From JAXFPC01 sp034180005 (GTDB taxonomy: Bacteria; Bacillota; Negativicutes; Acidaminococcales; Acidaminococcaceae): a stretch of DNA of 24,555 bases. The notes under the pieces were generated by a model that was not told the DNA's origin, did no database searches, and worked only from the letters and a program-made list of their open reading frames with translations. Shown here one piece after another: positions 1-7,996 of this stretch. The translations under genes and the position numbers were made by a program. The DNA lies in contig JAXFPC010000069.1 of assembly GCA_034180005.1 (NCBI GenBank), positions 1 through 24,555 of the forward strand, read 5' to 3'. Within the stretch, counting starts at the first letter, position 1. Each line of letters begins with the position of its first letter.

Positions 1-580
1 TTAATTTTTTAAGAGCCTTTGCAACGATTTGCGCCAAATCTTTTTCCGGGAGCTTGATGATGTCGTGAACAATCTGTGCCATAAAGCATCCTGCCAAGCT
101 GTTCGTCGTCGCAAATGATCCGGCGGCGGAAATCTCTTTCGCAATATCAAAAATCACATTATCGTCGTACATAAGACCTATGGGAACTGCATAGAACCAG
201 CGCCCATACCTTTTTCCAATATTCGGACAGTTATTTACGATCGACTTTACTTCACCGGACAAATAACGGAATACGGACGGCTCACACAGCAAAGATTCGG
301 AGGCGTATTGCGACATATCATCCGAACTATTTTCATACCCGTCAAAACAATCCCTCACAGCCTGCTTTACAGAAGCAATTCCGTAGTTATTAAGCCTTGT
401 TTCCGCTACCAATAAAGCGTTAGCCGTAAGCAAAGATATTCTCGTTTCTCCAAGAGGATGTGTATCCTGCGCAACAGCACCAGGTTCCCTCACACCCTCA
501 AGTACGCGCTGCAAATTCCTGCGCGCCATTACTTCTCCTACAGCGCCGCCAATTAAACAGCCCCTGTACTTATCTTTCAT
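1..580 (-). CDS. ADP-ribosylglycohydrolase-like protein, C-terminus cut by window edge, probably catalytically degenerate
   Basis: The frame opens with ATG at 580-578 behind a GAGGG ribosome site and stays open to base 1 (193 residues, no stop). The N-terminus MKDKYRGCLIGGAVGE and a later stretch FYAVPIGLMYDD followed by an Ala/Gly-rich helix match the ADP-ribosylglycohydrolase (DraG/ARH) fold, in which the protein normally begins with a GGAVGDALG-type motif. In that family Mg-binding aspartates sit in GD(A/S)LG and in (S/T)DDTQ; here the equivalent positions read GEVMA and GETRI, and the usual HGHP motif is replaced by FATTN. The fold assignment rests on these recognisable segments, the loss of activity on the missing residues. 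True ADP-ribosylglycohydrolases remove ADP-ribose from proteins or small molecules; this copy may instead bind a ligand or partner. The remainder of the protein lies outside the window. It is separated from the polysaccharide locus by a terminator and its own promoter. Confidence 0.72.
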   Translation of the reverse strand, partial: MKDKYRGCLIGGAVGEVMARRNLQRVLEGVREPGAVAQDTHPLGETRISLLTANALLVAETRLNNYGIASVKQAVRDCFDGYENSSDDMSQYASESLLCEPSVFRYLSGEVKSIVNNCPNIGKRYGRWFYAVPIGLMYDDNVIFDIAKEISAAGSFATTNSLAGCFMAQIVHDIIKLPEKDLAQIVAKALKKL

Positions 581-609
581 GACACACCCTCTATTCTTTT
601 ATGAATATT

Positions 610-625
610 TTTACACATGTGTAAA
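610..625. repeat. 16-bp perfect palindrome, candidate operator
   Basis: TTTACACATGTGTAAA reads the same on both strands. It lies 30-45 bases before the start codon of the ADP-ribosylglycohydrolase-like gene and about 18-33 bases downstream of the start point predicted from the promoter at 649-677. That is a usual place for a dimeric repressor site. The cognate regulator is unknown. Confidence 0.45.
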
Positions 626-648
626 TTTGCCGGCTCTAAACATTTCCA

Positions 649-677
649 ATTATACTCCAACATTTTTTATTTGTACA
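649..677 (-). promoter_or_regulatory. Predicted sigma-A type promoter of the ADP-ribosylglycohydrolase-like gene
   Basis: On the minus strand a TGTACA -35 element (672-677) is separated by 17 bases from a consensus TATAAT -10 element (649-654). Transcription would begin near 642, leaving a leader of about 60 bases that includes the palindrome at 610-625. The rest of the 581-1005 gap is AT-rich and shows no convincing gene on either strand. Confidence 0.5.
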
Positions 678-866
678 TAGGAATTTTGCAATTTTTTCAT
701 TTTTTCTTAAAATTTTATAATTTTTGTCATTCAACATTATTGCCGCAAAGCGTCCTTATTTACGTATATTGTATTCATTATACTCAAAAGAATATTTATA
801 TGAATTTTCAGATATATTCACTTTACCAAGCAATGTAATGACACAACTGTATCTAAATTTTTGCAA

Positions 867-903
867 GCAAAAAGGAATCGCCCCTGCAATCGGACGATCC
901 CTT
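867..903 (-). terminator. Rho-independent terminator after the polysaccharide locus
   Basis: On the minus strand a 9-bp stem (arms 895-903 and 872-880, with one G-U pair) closes a 14-base loop and runs into five T residues. It lies about 100 bases downstream of the stop of the initiating sugar transferase and probably ends that transcript. Confidence 0.55.
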
Positions 904-1005
904 AACCATTTTTCCCAGACAGCTTGTTTTTAACAAAAACTTTGTCGCGACACTTTAGCTTTTCTTCTAAAAATTTTCTAAAATCTACTTAATAATCACT
1001 GATCA

Positions 1006-2424
1006 TTAATACGCCCCTTTGCGAAGGATGACGGCCTTCACTGTACGCCATAAAAGCATAATATCAAGCCATACACTCCAATTACGCACATACCAACTGT
1101 CCATTTGAACGCGTTCTTCATAAGTTGTATCACTGCGACCGTTAACCTGCCACATGCCGGTAATGCCCGGTTTCACCATTAAATAATCATCAACATATTC
1201 GCCATACCGCTGCAACTCCTCTTTTACAACCGGTCTCGGCCCGACTAAACTCATTTCACCACGCAATACGTTAAAAATCTGTGGTATCTCATCCAAACTT
1301 GTTTTGCGCAGAAATACACCGCTACCGGTAATACGCGGATCATTTTTCAACTTAAAATCTTGCTCCCATTCTGCACGCGCCGCCGGATCATTCCGCAGAA
1401 GTTCCTCCAGCTTTTCTTTGGCATCTACGCACATACTCCGGAATTTATAACAGGGAAACGGCTCGCCGTTCTTACCAATACGAGTATGCTTAAAAATGAC
1501 AGGTCCCGGCGAATCACAATAAATCCATACAGCTATGAGCAACAAAAAAGGTGCAATCAAAACAGTACCAACAACAGTTAGGACATAATCAAAAACAGTC
1601 TTGCAAAACCTGTTCAGCGGAGCGGCTAAATTATTCTTCAAACGCAAAACAAGCAATTTTTCATTGAAAATAGTTTCGGCTTCTACCGACCCGGTCGGTA
1701 CACCCACTAAATTTGTAATGACACCCATGCTCTCAACCAACGGCTGGATACGGTATATCAGCATACCTAAACTATGTTCATTCAATCCGGGCGCAGCTAT
1801 AAAAACACGCCTAACTCCCGTTTTAATAATTACCTCTTCGGCATCTGCAAATCCTCCTAAAACAGGATACTCTTTTAAAGCACCTTCCTGCACTTTATTA
1901 TCTTCCAATAAGCCGATAATCTTATAACCCAAGCCAGGATCATTTTGCAGAGAACGCACCAACAGTTCCGCAGTTTTACCTGCTCCGATAATAATCACCG
2001 GCAGCTGCAGAAGTTGATATCTTTGCAAAAAATTCTTTAGAAGATAACGGAACAATGTTAAAAATAAAAAAGCAAAAAAACCGGCAAGAGCCACAAACAA
2101 TCTGCTTGTTGATGCAGCGATGTGAGCTATATATGTGACAAGAACAATACCTGCAATACTGTAGCAGGTAGACTTAAATAAATGTTCCACCTCTCTATAA
2201 AAGGGCATACGCCTTGTATAAAGCTGCATCATATTGATAAACAGCAAAAAAATAACAGGAAAAATCACCCAAAAGTTCAGCCACGAAATATGCAAGGGAG
2301 AGTGCAAAAACCAATTGCGCAGATAAAAAGCTGCACCCTCAGCAGATATCACCGCCAAATAATCGACTACCAGTATTAAAAGAACCAAGGCAATCTTCCG
2401 AAAACTTTTTTTGTCACTAACCAT
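1006..2424 (-). CDS. Initiating undecaprenyl-phosphate sugar-phosphate transferase, WbaP-like
   Basis: This 472-residue polytopic membrane enzyme is predicted to move a sugar-1-phosphate from a UDP-sugar to undecaprenyl phosphate, the first step in building the repeat unit. Four to five hydrophobic helices occupy about residues 10-130, a Rossmann-like CoA_binding_3 domain begins at IIGAGKTAELL (about 145-155), and a further hydrophobic segment (about 280-303) leads into the cytoplasmic Bac_transf domain. That domain shows CYKFRSM, the catalytic TSLDEIPQ with the Asp-Glu pair at 378-379, and MSLVGPRP. Length and layout match WbaP-type proteins; the sugar (galactose, glucose or another) cannot be read from the sequence. 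The ATG follows GAGGGCAGG. It is the last gene of the locus and follows a 309-base gap, so it may have a promoter of its own. Confidence 0.9.
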   Translation of the reverse strand: MVSDKKSFRKIALVLLILVVDYLAVISAEGAAFYLRNWFLHSPLHISWLNFWVIFPVIFLLFINMMQLYTRRMPFYREVEHLFKSTCYSIAGIVLVTYIAHIAASTSRLFVALAGFFAFLFLTLFRYLLKNFLQRYQLLQLPVIIIGAGKTAELLVRSLQNDPGLGYKIIGLLEDNKVQEGALKEYPVLGGFADAEEVIIKTGVRRVFIAAPGLNEHSLGMLIYRIQPLVESMGVITNLVGVPTGSVEAETIFNEKLLVLRLKNNLAAPLNRFCKTVFDYVLTVVGTVLIAPFLLLIAVWIYCDSPGPVIFKHTRIGKNGEPFPCYKFRSMCVDAKEKLEELLRNDPAARAEWEQDFKLKNDPRITGSGVFLRKTSLDEIPQIFNVLRGEMSLVGPRPVVKEELQRYGEYVDDYLMVKPGITGMWQVNGRSDTTYEERVQMDSWYVRNWSVWLDIMLLWRTVKAVILRKGAY

Positions 2425-2733
2425 ATCCTGCCCTCACAGTCATTACTTGATTTTATTTGTATACTCTTTTAAGAATTATATACGAATAATGTCGGTTGCG
2501 TGTTTTTAAATCCTTAAAAACACTGAAATATTCTCTTAGATAAATAGATTATTTAATCTGATTATTAAACATACTGAAAACATATACGATGAATACTTCT
2601 CGGCGAAATATCTCGAAGAATTATATTCTTAATTACCAATTCATCAATAACTATCTTTTTAAAATCCTAGTGTTATCGTATGTGTTGCAGACATTATTTT
2701 AATATTAGTCGCTTTACCCACAACACCATTAAA
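2425..2733. other. AT-rich 309-bp gap between flippase and sugar transferase, with hairpin and -10-like site
   Basis: No credible ORF is seen. On the minus strand a TATAAT hexamer (2475-2480) lies about 50 bases before the sugar transferase start, without a convincing -35 box. A perfect 10-bp inverted repeat with a 4-base loop (2500-2509 and 2514-2523) covers the place where the -35 would be. This could be a regulated promoter or only an AT-rich hairpin. Confidence 0.35.
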
Positions 2734-4245
2734 TCATCTGATTATTTTTAATTTTTGCGATAAATTTCTAACCTTGTTTTTTTCTTCGGCATTCATACAA
2801 AACTTATACATCGCCAAGCTGTAAATAGCAGTATAAACCAAAATTTTTAAAGCAAAAGTTAATTTCCCTGACATGTAAAATGCACTATTAATGCTATAAG
2901 CTGCTACAGTCAATATAAATACAACGAAGCTTATCCTACCTATCTCTTTCCAGAAACGCGCTATGTCCAACCCTGTAACTTTACTGTAGTACCAATTCAT
3001 TACAAGACCGTTCCCGATAAACATTGCCAATCCGGTAGCAAAAGCACATCCGCTACCACCGTATTTTAAAGCTAAAGGAACAGCTAATAACAAATTTAAG
3101 ATTCCCATAGCGCAGTATACTTTAGCCCGAAAATCATATCTGTTCTGTGCCTGCATAATAGAAAGGCCTATATTTTGAATTAAATCTACTGTAAAAGGAA
3201 TTATAATTAACAGAGTAATAGCATAAGCTTCATAGAAATCACTACCTGCCCACATAAAAATAAATTGTTTGCCAAATATGAAGAAACCGCTGGCCACAAG
3301 AGCCAGAAGAAAATATTGTAAACGCCCGATACGTATAAACAACTCCGAGAGCTTACTTACGGGAACCTGTTGCGCTATAAGTCCTGTAATATGTGGCAAA
3401 TATACACTGGAAACAGCCGTGGACAAAGACATATAATTCATATAGATAAGAGAAGATATCGAGTAAACAGCAACAGCTGCCGTACCACTCACAATTCCCA
3501 AAATAACTTGATTGGTCTTAAAAAATATCTGATCAATAAGTGTTACTGCAAAAACACTTATTGCAAGTTTCTTAAAGTTATTGAATAACTTTGCATCCCA
3601 ATAGTGATAGTAAATTTTTATATGAAGTATGTTGAAGCAATAATGAATTCTAGCGCCAACCAAAACTAGATTCAGAAATGTTTGCACGCCGGCTACAGCC
3701 AGCGCACTCGGCAATTTCTGCAAAACAACAATCACCAAAACAGGCTGTAAAATCAGCTGTAAAGTTTCCAATCCCTTAAGGAAAAGAAATCTTTCGTGAG
3801 CGTTGATAACAGCACGAAAAATCATAGTGGACACAGTAACCACAATGTTAAACAATAAGAGCAAGAACAGCTGCTTTGCCGAAAATAATTCCTCAGCAGT
3901 CATGCTATCTGCAAAAATATTTGGCAGATACCAGTAAACTGTCAAGCCAATTACAAACATTATGACTGTAATGACCATATATGCCCTTATTGCAATTGCT
4001 AAGACATTTTCCATACTAATTTTATCCTGCAGCACTTTGTACTTAGAATAAAAACGCACCACAGCAGCAGTCAAGCCGAAATCCATAATGGAAAAGTAGG
4101 CGATAAATGATCCTATCAACTGGTACAAGCCGTACTCACTCTTGCCAATATAATGCAAGAGAATAGGAACATATGCAAAACCTATTACTGCATGGAGAAT
4201 GATATTTAAATAGCTAATAAAAATGCCTAACTTACGTTCGTTCAT
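2734..4245 (-). CDS. wzx: Oligosaccharide repeat-unit flippase (Wzx-like, MOP superfamily)
   Basis: This 503-residue protein is almost wholly hydrophobic, with about 12-14 membrane segments, and starts with an amphipathic stretch followed by IGFAYVPILLHYIGKSEYGLYQLIGS, typical in pattern of polysaccharide-specific transporters in the MATE/MOP superfamily. A central segment containing FKTNQVILGIVSG is also common in this family. It would flip the undecaprenyl-pyrophosphate-linked repeat unit across the inner membrane. The start overlaps the upstream polymerase-like gene by 14 bases and is preceded by AAGGATTTAA, so translation is likely coupled. The C-terminus is basic and cytoplasmic (about residues 485-503). 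Function is inferred from family and context; the substrate is not visible. Confidence 0.87.
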   Translation of the reverse strand: MNERKLGIFISYLNIILHAVIGFAYVPILLHYIGKSEYGLYQLIGSFIAYFSIMDFGLTAAVVRFYSKYKVLQDKISMENVLAIAIRAYMVITVIMFVIGLTVYWYLPNIFADSMTAEELFSAKQLFLLLLFNIVVTVSTMIFRAVINAHERFLFLKGLETLQLILQPVLVIVVLQKLPSALAVAGVQTFLNLVLVGARIHYCFNILHIKIYYHYWDAKLFNNFKKLAISVFAVTLIDQIFFKTNQVILGIVSGTAAVAVYSISSLIYMNYMSLSTAVSSVYLPHITGLIAQQVPVSKLSELFIRIGRLQYFLLALVASGFFIFGKQFIFMWAGSDFYEAYAITLLIIIPFTVDLIQNIGLSIMQAQNRYDFRAKVYCAMGILNLLLAVPLALKYGGSGCAFATGLAMFIGNGLVMNWYYSKVTGLDIARFWKEIGRISFVVFILTVAAYSINSAFYMSGKLTFALKILVYTAIYSLAMYKFCMNAEEKNKVRNLSQKLKIIR

Positions 4246-5803
4246 TTAAATCCTTATCTGCGCTGTCTTCTTTTCTGAAACACATGGCAAATCCAAGTCC
4301 CAATAAAACCCAATAGCAATATGTAATATTGAGTGTATCACCCACACCTGCCGCCATTACTCCTAACAAAGAAATCAAAATTGCTAAATACTCAGGCCTA
4401 TCATTCGATGAAACATTTTTTAATTTTTTTATTACAGAAAATACCAAAACAAAAGCCGGGATCAAAAATACTCCAAGCCCCAATATTCCTGTTTCTCCAA
4501 ATCTAACTGTGTATTCACCGAGCATCGGAAATCCCGATTTCATTAATCCAAGTTTCTCCCTAAAAGCCAACCACATCCTAACTTCAGCGTTTTGCTTACC
4601 TTTTTCAGGCAGGTATTGCGGTATATATCCGTTGCGCAAGCCTCTCCCCACTCCCAGTACAGGATGATCTAAACCAATCCTGAAGTCCGCCTCCATGATT
4701 GTATAACGTGCCCTATTACTTCGTTTGTTCGGATTAGCCAGCGAGCCAGCATTACTATCGATATATTTCTTGGCCGCAGTTATCTGACTGGTATTTGCAA
4801 AATGCTTATTACCGTTCATGCAGTATGTCATAAATAAATTGCTTGAACCAAAAGCAAGGAAACTGCACATGACAACCATGACAAGCTTTATAAGATAATA
4901 CCGTTCTCGCATAAATAAAACTACGATACATGCAATCAAAACCAGTTCTCCTAAATGCAGGACAAATCCAGTCCTAGCTTTAGTAAGAAAAAGTAGAAAC
5001 AACATGACTGTAGCTATGACAGGCCAAATTATATGCCTTTCTTTTATAATTTTATACCATAACAACGGAATAGCAAACGCTGTATATATTCCAAAATAAG
5101 AAGGTTCGGCGAATACAGAACGCAGCTGCCCTTTCCAAAGTAACGGAGGCCACCATTTGCCATCGTCTTTTATGGAATGAAAATATGGATTAATAAGAGA
5201 AAGTATTTTACCATATGCAGAGTTTCCTGCTAAATAGGGCACCTCAATAAAAATGCTATATATAAATAACACGGCTAAACTGCCATATATTGCGTATAAA
5301 AGAATTTTGAATGCTTCTTTCCACGAATCACGATACCAACAATAAATCATATATGCTCCGCCAAATGTATAAAGAGTTTCTATAAAGAAACTCTTAACCA
5401 TTCTTGCTACCATCCACACAGGCAGCAATGACTTAGCCTCAATGCCAACCCCAAACTGATTCAGAAATGCCAAAACCTTCGGTAACTTTTCAATTTGCTC
5501 TATAGACCCACGCAAAATATCGTCATAATACGGATAAACCAATAATCCAACTACCAAAGATAAGAATGTTACACCGACATAAATTCCAAGATATTTAAAA
5601 AATAACTCCTTATGAAGCAAAATACTCTTGTGCTTCCATTCACACCACGCAGTATACAGCATCCCTGCAAACAACGGGTAAAATACCAACTTTCCGCCCA
5701 CAGGCCCGCCAAGGAAATTCGCTTGGACCGGCTTAGGTATATTATTAAAAATCAAAGTAAAACATATCATGAAAAATAATATGTTTATATATTTTCGGTT
5801 CAT
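4232..5803 (-). CDS. O-antigen polymerase/ligase-family membrane protein (Wzy-like)
   Basis: This 523-residue protein has about ten to twelve hydrophobic segments and one large extracytoplasmic loop (about residues 320-420), the layout of the Wzy_C/O-antigen ligase family. The loop carries the family-like segments FRIGLDHPVLGVGRG and, just after it, RFGETGILGLG near the next membrane helix. In a locus with a flippase and an initiating transferase, a Wzy polymerase that joins repeat units is the most likely job, although WaaL-type ligases share the fold. The start overlaps the stop of the upstream GT2 gene in an ATGA junction, and GAAGGTGG precedes it. Sequence divergence is usual in this family, so the call depends on topology and neighbours. 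Confidence 0.78.
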   Translation of the reverse strand: MNRKYINILFFMICFTLIFNNIPKPVQANFLGGPVGGKLVFYPLFAGMLYTAWCEWKHKSILLHKELFFKYLGIYVGVTFLSLVVGLLVYPYYDDILRGSIEQIEKLPKVLAFLNQFGVGIEAKSLLPVWMVARMVKSFFIETLYTFGGAYMIYCWYRDSWKEAFKILLYAIYGSLAVLFIYSIFIEVPYLAGNSAYGKILSLINPYFHSIKDDGKWWPPLLWKGQLRSVFAEPSYFGIYTAFAIPLLWYKIIKERHIIWPVIATVMLFLLFLTKARTGFVLHLGELVLIACIVVLFMRERYYLIKLVMVVMCSFLAFGSSNLFMTYCMNGNKHFANTSQITAAKKYIDSNAGSLANPNKRSNRARYTIMEADFRIGLDHPVLGVGRGLRNGYIPQYLPEKGKQNAEVRMWLAFREKLGLMKSGFPMLGEYTVRFGETGILGLGVFLIPAFVLVFSVIKKLKNVSSNDRPEYLAILISLLGVMAAGVGDTLNITYCYWVLLGLGFAMCFRKEDSADKDLNERT

Positions 5804-6816
5804 CTAACCACCTTCTTGATCAAATCGTACATAACCATCAAAGCATAATATAAATTAAGAAATTTATACTTTAAAAGGTAAAAATTAACCCTAGCTTTAA
5901 TTGGTAACTCCATTCCATCGAATTTAAATGCCTCCTTGAATAAAAGCTCGTCAAATCTAACTCGCACATTGTTTAAACGCTTACTATAACAAAGCGTTTT
6001 ATTGCGCAACTCCATTTGTACTAGCATACGCAGCATCATAAAAATACGTCTTGGTATCTGTTCCTTTAAGTACTCACACTTATCAATCTGTTGTATTCTT
6101 TTAAAATATACTTCGAAATTATTCCATAAACGTGAATCATATTTTTTAGTTACTTGACCGTGTCTACTTACATAGTAGTATAGCCTATCTTTCATCACAT
6201 ACATGCTTTGTGCATCATAAAGCAACTGAAGCATAGCTACCTGATCCTCGCTATGAATCATATCTACTCCTGCATTCAATGCGTTTCCTACGAAAGTCCT
6301 TTTTATTAATCGTGTCCATAAATAGCCCGTCATCCCAGCCATAAGAGTTCTTTTATCATGCAAAAAATTTGTCTGCAATAATTCAATCAATCTTTTTTTA
6401 TCATAAAAGCCTAACTCCGTTCGTATGCCCGGTTCACTGATAACACCATCATTATCATCAAAATTTTGACAAGAAACTATGTCTACATCGTACTCCCGCT
6501 GAACAAAAACCATCCTGTCAACAATATTGTCAGAAACATAGTCATCACTGTCAATAAACATGATAAATTCACCTTGAGAATGTTGAAATGCAACTATTCT
6601 TGCCAATGTAACACCCTCATTATGCTTATGAATTACCTTTATCCTATTATCAATCATTGCATAATCATCGCAAATCTTACCACTATCGTCCGTACTTCCG
6701 TCATCAACCAATATTATCTCTAAATTCTTATACGTCTGATTGATAACACTGTCTAAACAATCTGACAAATATTTTTCCACGTTGTATACAGGTATAATTA
6801 TGGTAATTAGGGGCAT
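5800..6816 (-). CDS. GT2 family glycosyltransferase
   Basis: The 338-residue protein opens with the GT-A fold pattern PLITIIIPVYNVEKYL, then VDDGSTD (nucleotide binding, about 38-44) and FIDSDDY (metal-binding DxD-type motif, about 88-93). It has no membrane segment and would add one sugar to the lipid-linked repeat unit on the cytoplasmic face. The C-terminal 130 residues are variable and basic, as in many capsule GT2 enzymes. The ATG follows AAAGGATG at good spacing. It is the first gene after a 452-base gap and is translationally coupled to the polymerase-like gene downstream. Donor and acceptor sugars cannot be assigned. Confidence 0.88.
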   Translation of the reverse strand: MPLITIIIPVYNVEKYLSDCLDSVINQTYKNLEIILVDDGSTDDSGKICDDYAMIDNRIKVIHKHNEGVTLARIVAFQHSQGEFIMFIDSDDYVSDNIVDRMVFVQREYDVDIVSCQNFDDNDGVISEPGIRTELGFYDKKRLIELLQTNFLHDKRTLMAGMTGYLWTRLIKRTFVGNALNAGVDMIHSEDQVAMLQLLYDAQSMYVMKDRLYYYVSRHGQVTKKYDSRLWNNFEVYFKRIQQIDKCEYLKEQIPRRIFMMLRMLVQMELRNKTLCYSKRLNNVRVRFDELLFKEAFKFDGMELPIKARVNFYLLKYKFLNLYYALMVMYDLIKKVVR

Positions 6817-6869
6817 TTTTACATCCTTTCACTGCATAAATGTAAGTATCCACATTGTTCTATTCACTG

Positions 6870-6898
6870 ACTAGAACTCAAACAAACACATTAGTCAA
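6870..6898 (-). promoter_or_regulatory. Candidate promoter of the GT2-wzy-wzx unit
   Basis: On the minus strand TTGACT (6893-6898) is followed after 17 bases by TCTAGT (6870-6875), about 50 bases before the GT2 start codon. A 6-bp inverted repeat (gttcta at 6857-6862, tagaac at 6872-6877) overlaps the -10 box and could be a regulator site. The -10 is weak, so confidence is modest. Confidence 0.38.
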
Positions 6899-7268
6899 AA
6901 GCAGCACTTGAATCTATATTAATAAAGTTAGACAAAAAGAGGTGTCTACTTATGTCCGCAAGTAATCGTGCCAGCACTCTGAAGAATGCAAACATACTAT
7001 ATAGACTTAGTCACCTCTATGGCTGGTATAAGACATGTCTCTAGTGAAGAAATTAACCGCAGAGCACATAACTTCTTGAACGAACCACATATGTCAGGCT
7101 TCCAATACATTGAAGGCTTTTATATCTCAAGAAAGGCCACATGGTTCTCTTGAGATTCTAACGCTTAACGAAAAGGAAAAATTTTCCTGGAAACAATTAA
7201 TACCTGATTCAGGAATATCATTTTCACAAATCGTATCTATATATTTTAACTGTAGAGCAACTAATAAT
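6899..7268. other. Non-coding stretch inside the polysaccharide locus, no convincing gene
   Basis: The 452-base gap between the cytidylyltransferase and the GT2 gene contains only short open frames (the longest unshadowed one, 6986-7153 plus, has 55 codons and no clear ribosome site or family). It contains a 9-bp perfect inverted repeat with a 15-base loop (7124-7132 and 7148-7156) and a short hairpin (tagaca/tgtcta) near 6930-6955. The sequence could be a decayed gene or the scar of an insertion, but I cannot identify the source. Confidence 0.35.
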
Positions 7269-7988
7269 CTACAACCCCAAAATTTGCATACTCTTCTTTG
7301 CATCAATTATAGCTCTGAAAATATAGAAATCCGCTGGAGTAGTAATCTTGAAATTTTCGTAAGGACCAACAACTGTTGATAACTCATACCCATAATACTT
7401 CATCAGGCTAGCAGAATCTATAAAATTATTCTTACCTTCTTTTCTTGCTTTTAAATGAATGTTATATATTTCTTTCAGATAAAAGCACTGGGGTGCCCTT
7501 GCCATCTCACAACTAGTACGGTCAAAAATAGCACCTACGTTGCCATTTTCTTGTTTCAAGATAATGGTCTCAACAGCTGGAGAAACCGTAATAGCACTAC
7601 CTTTTCGTTTAGCACATTCTATATCATCAGTTATAAGTTGCCCATTTATTAGCGGCCTAACGCCATCATGAATTAACACAATAGAATCATCTGGATATAA
7701 TTCAAAAGCAGCTTTTAAACCATTGAAAATAGACTCTTGACCGCTAGAACCACCACTTACGACACATGAAACTTTACTAATATTATACTTACGCAATAAC
7801 TCTTTGCAGTGCTGTATCCAGCTTTCAATACACACTACAACAATTCCATCGACAAGATAATGACTCTGAAAGTGCTCTAATGTATATACTATGATCGGTT
7901 TACCATATAACTCTAAAAATTGTTTTGGCTTTGAACTTGTCTTCATCCGCTGCCCAGTTCCACCTGCAAAAATAATTGCTATATTCAT
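7269..7988 (-). CDS. IspD/TarI-family cytidylyltransferase (CDP-polyol or CDP-methylerythritol type)
   Basis: This 239-residue protein has the CTP-binding signature FAGGTGQRM (about 7-15) and KPKQFLELYGKPII (20-33), the phosphate-binding HDGVRPLI (107-114), and the substrate-binding ENFKITTPAD (211-220). It belongs to the IspD/TarI/mammalian ISPD family that joins CMP to 2-C-methylerythritol-4-P or to ribitol-5-P. Its place directly after a licD gene in a polysaccharide locus, 8 bases apart, argues for a CDP-polyol donor for surface decoration, not for housekeeping isoprenoid synthesis. No TarJ-type reductase is in the window. RBS AGGTGA precedes the ATG. The exact substrate is inference. Confidence 0.82.
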   Translation of the reverse strand: MNIAIIFAGGTGQRMKTSSKPKQFLELYGKPIIVYTLEHFQSHYLVDGIVVVCIESWIQHCKELLRKYNISKVSCVVSGGSSGQESIFNGLKAAFELYPDDSIVLIHDGVRPLINGQLITDDIECAKRKGSAITVSPAVETIILKQENGNVGAIFDRTSCEMARAPQCFYLKEIYNIHLKARKEGKNNFIDSASLMKYYGYELSTVVGPYENFKITTPADFYIFRAIIDAKKSMQILGL

Positions 7989-7996
7989 AAAATCAC

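Noticed and set aside
617..933. Two short plus-strand open frames in the gap after the ADP-ribosylglycohydrolase-like gene
   Set aside because: They have odd, Phe/Tyr-rich sequence from AT-rich DNA, no ribosome site, and overlap the predicted promoter and terminator of the minus-strand genes.
6986..7153. 55-codon plus-strand frame in the polysaccharide locus gap
   Set aside because: No ribosome site or recognisable family; possibly a remnant, but not supportable as a gene.
7110..7379. 89-codon plus-strand frame overlapping the 3' end of the cytidylyltransferase gene
   Set aside because: Half of it is antisense to a clear IspD-family gene and no motif or ribosome site supports it.
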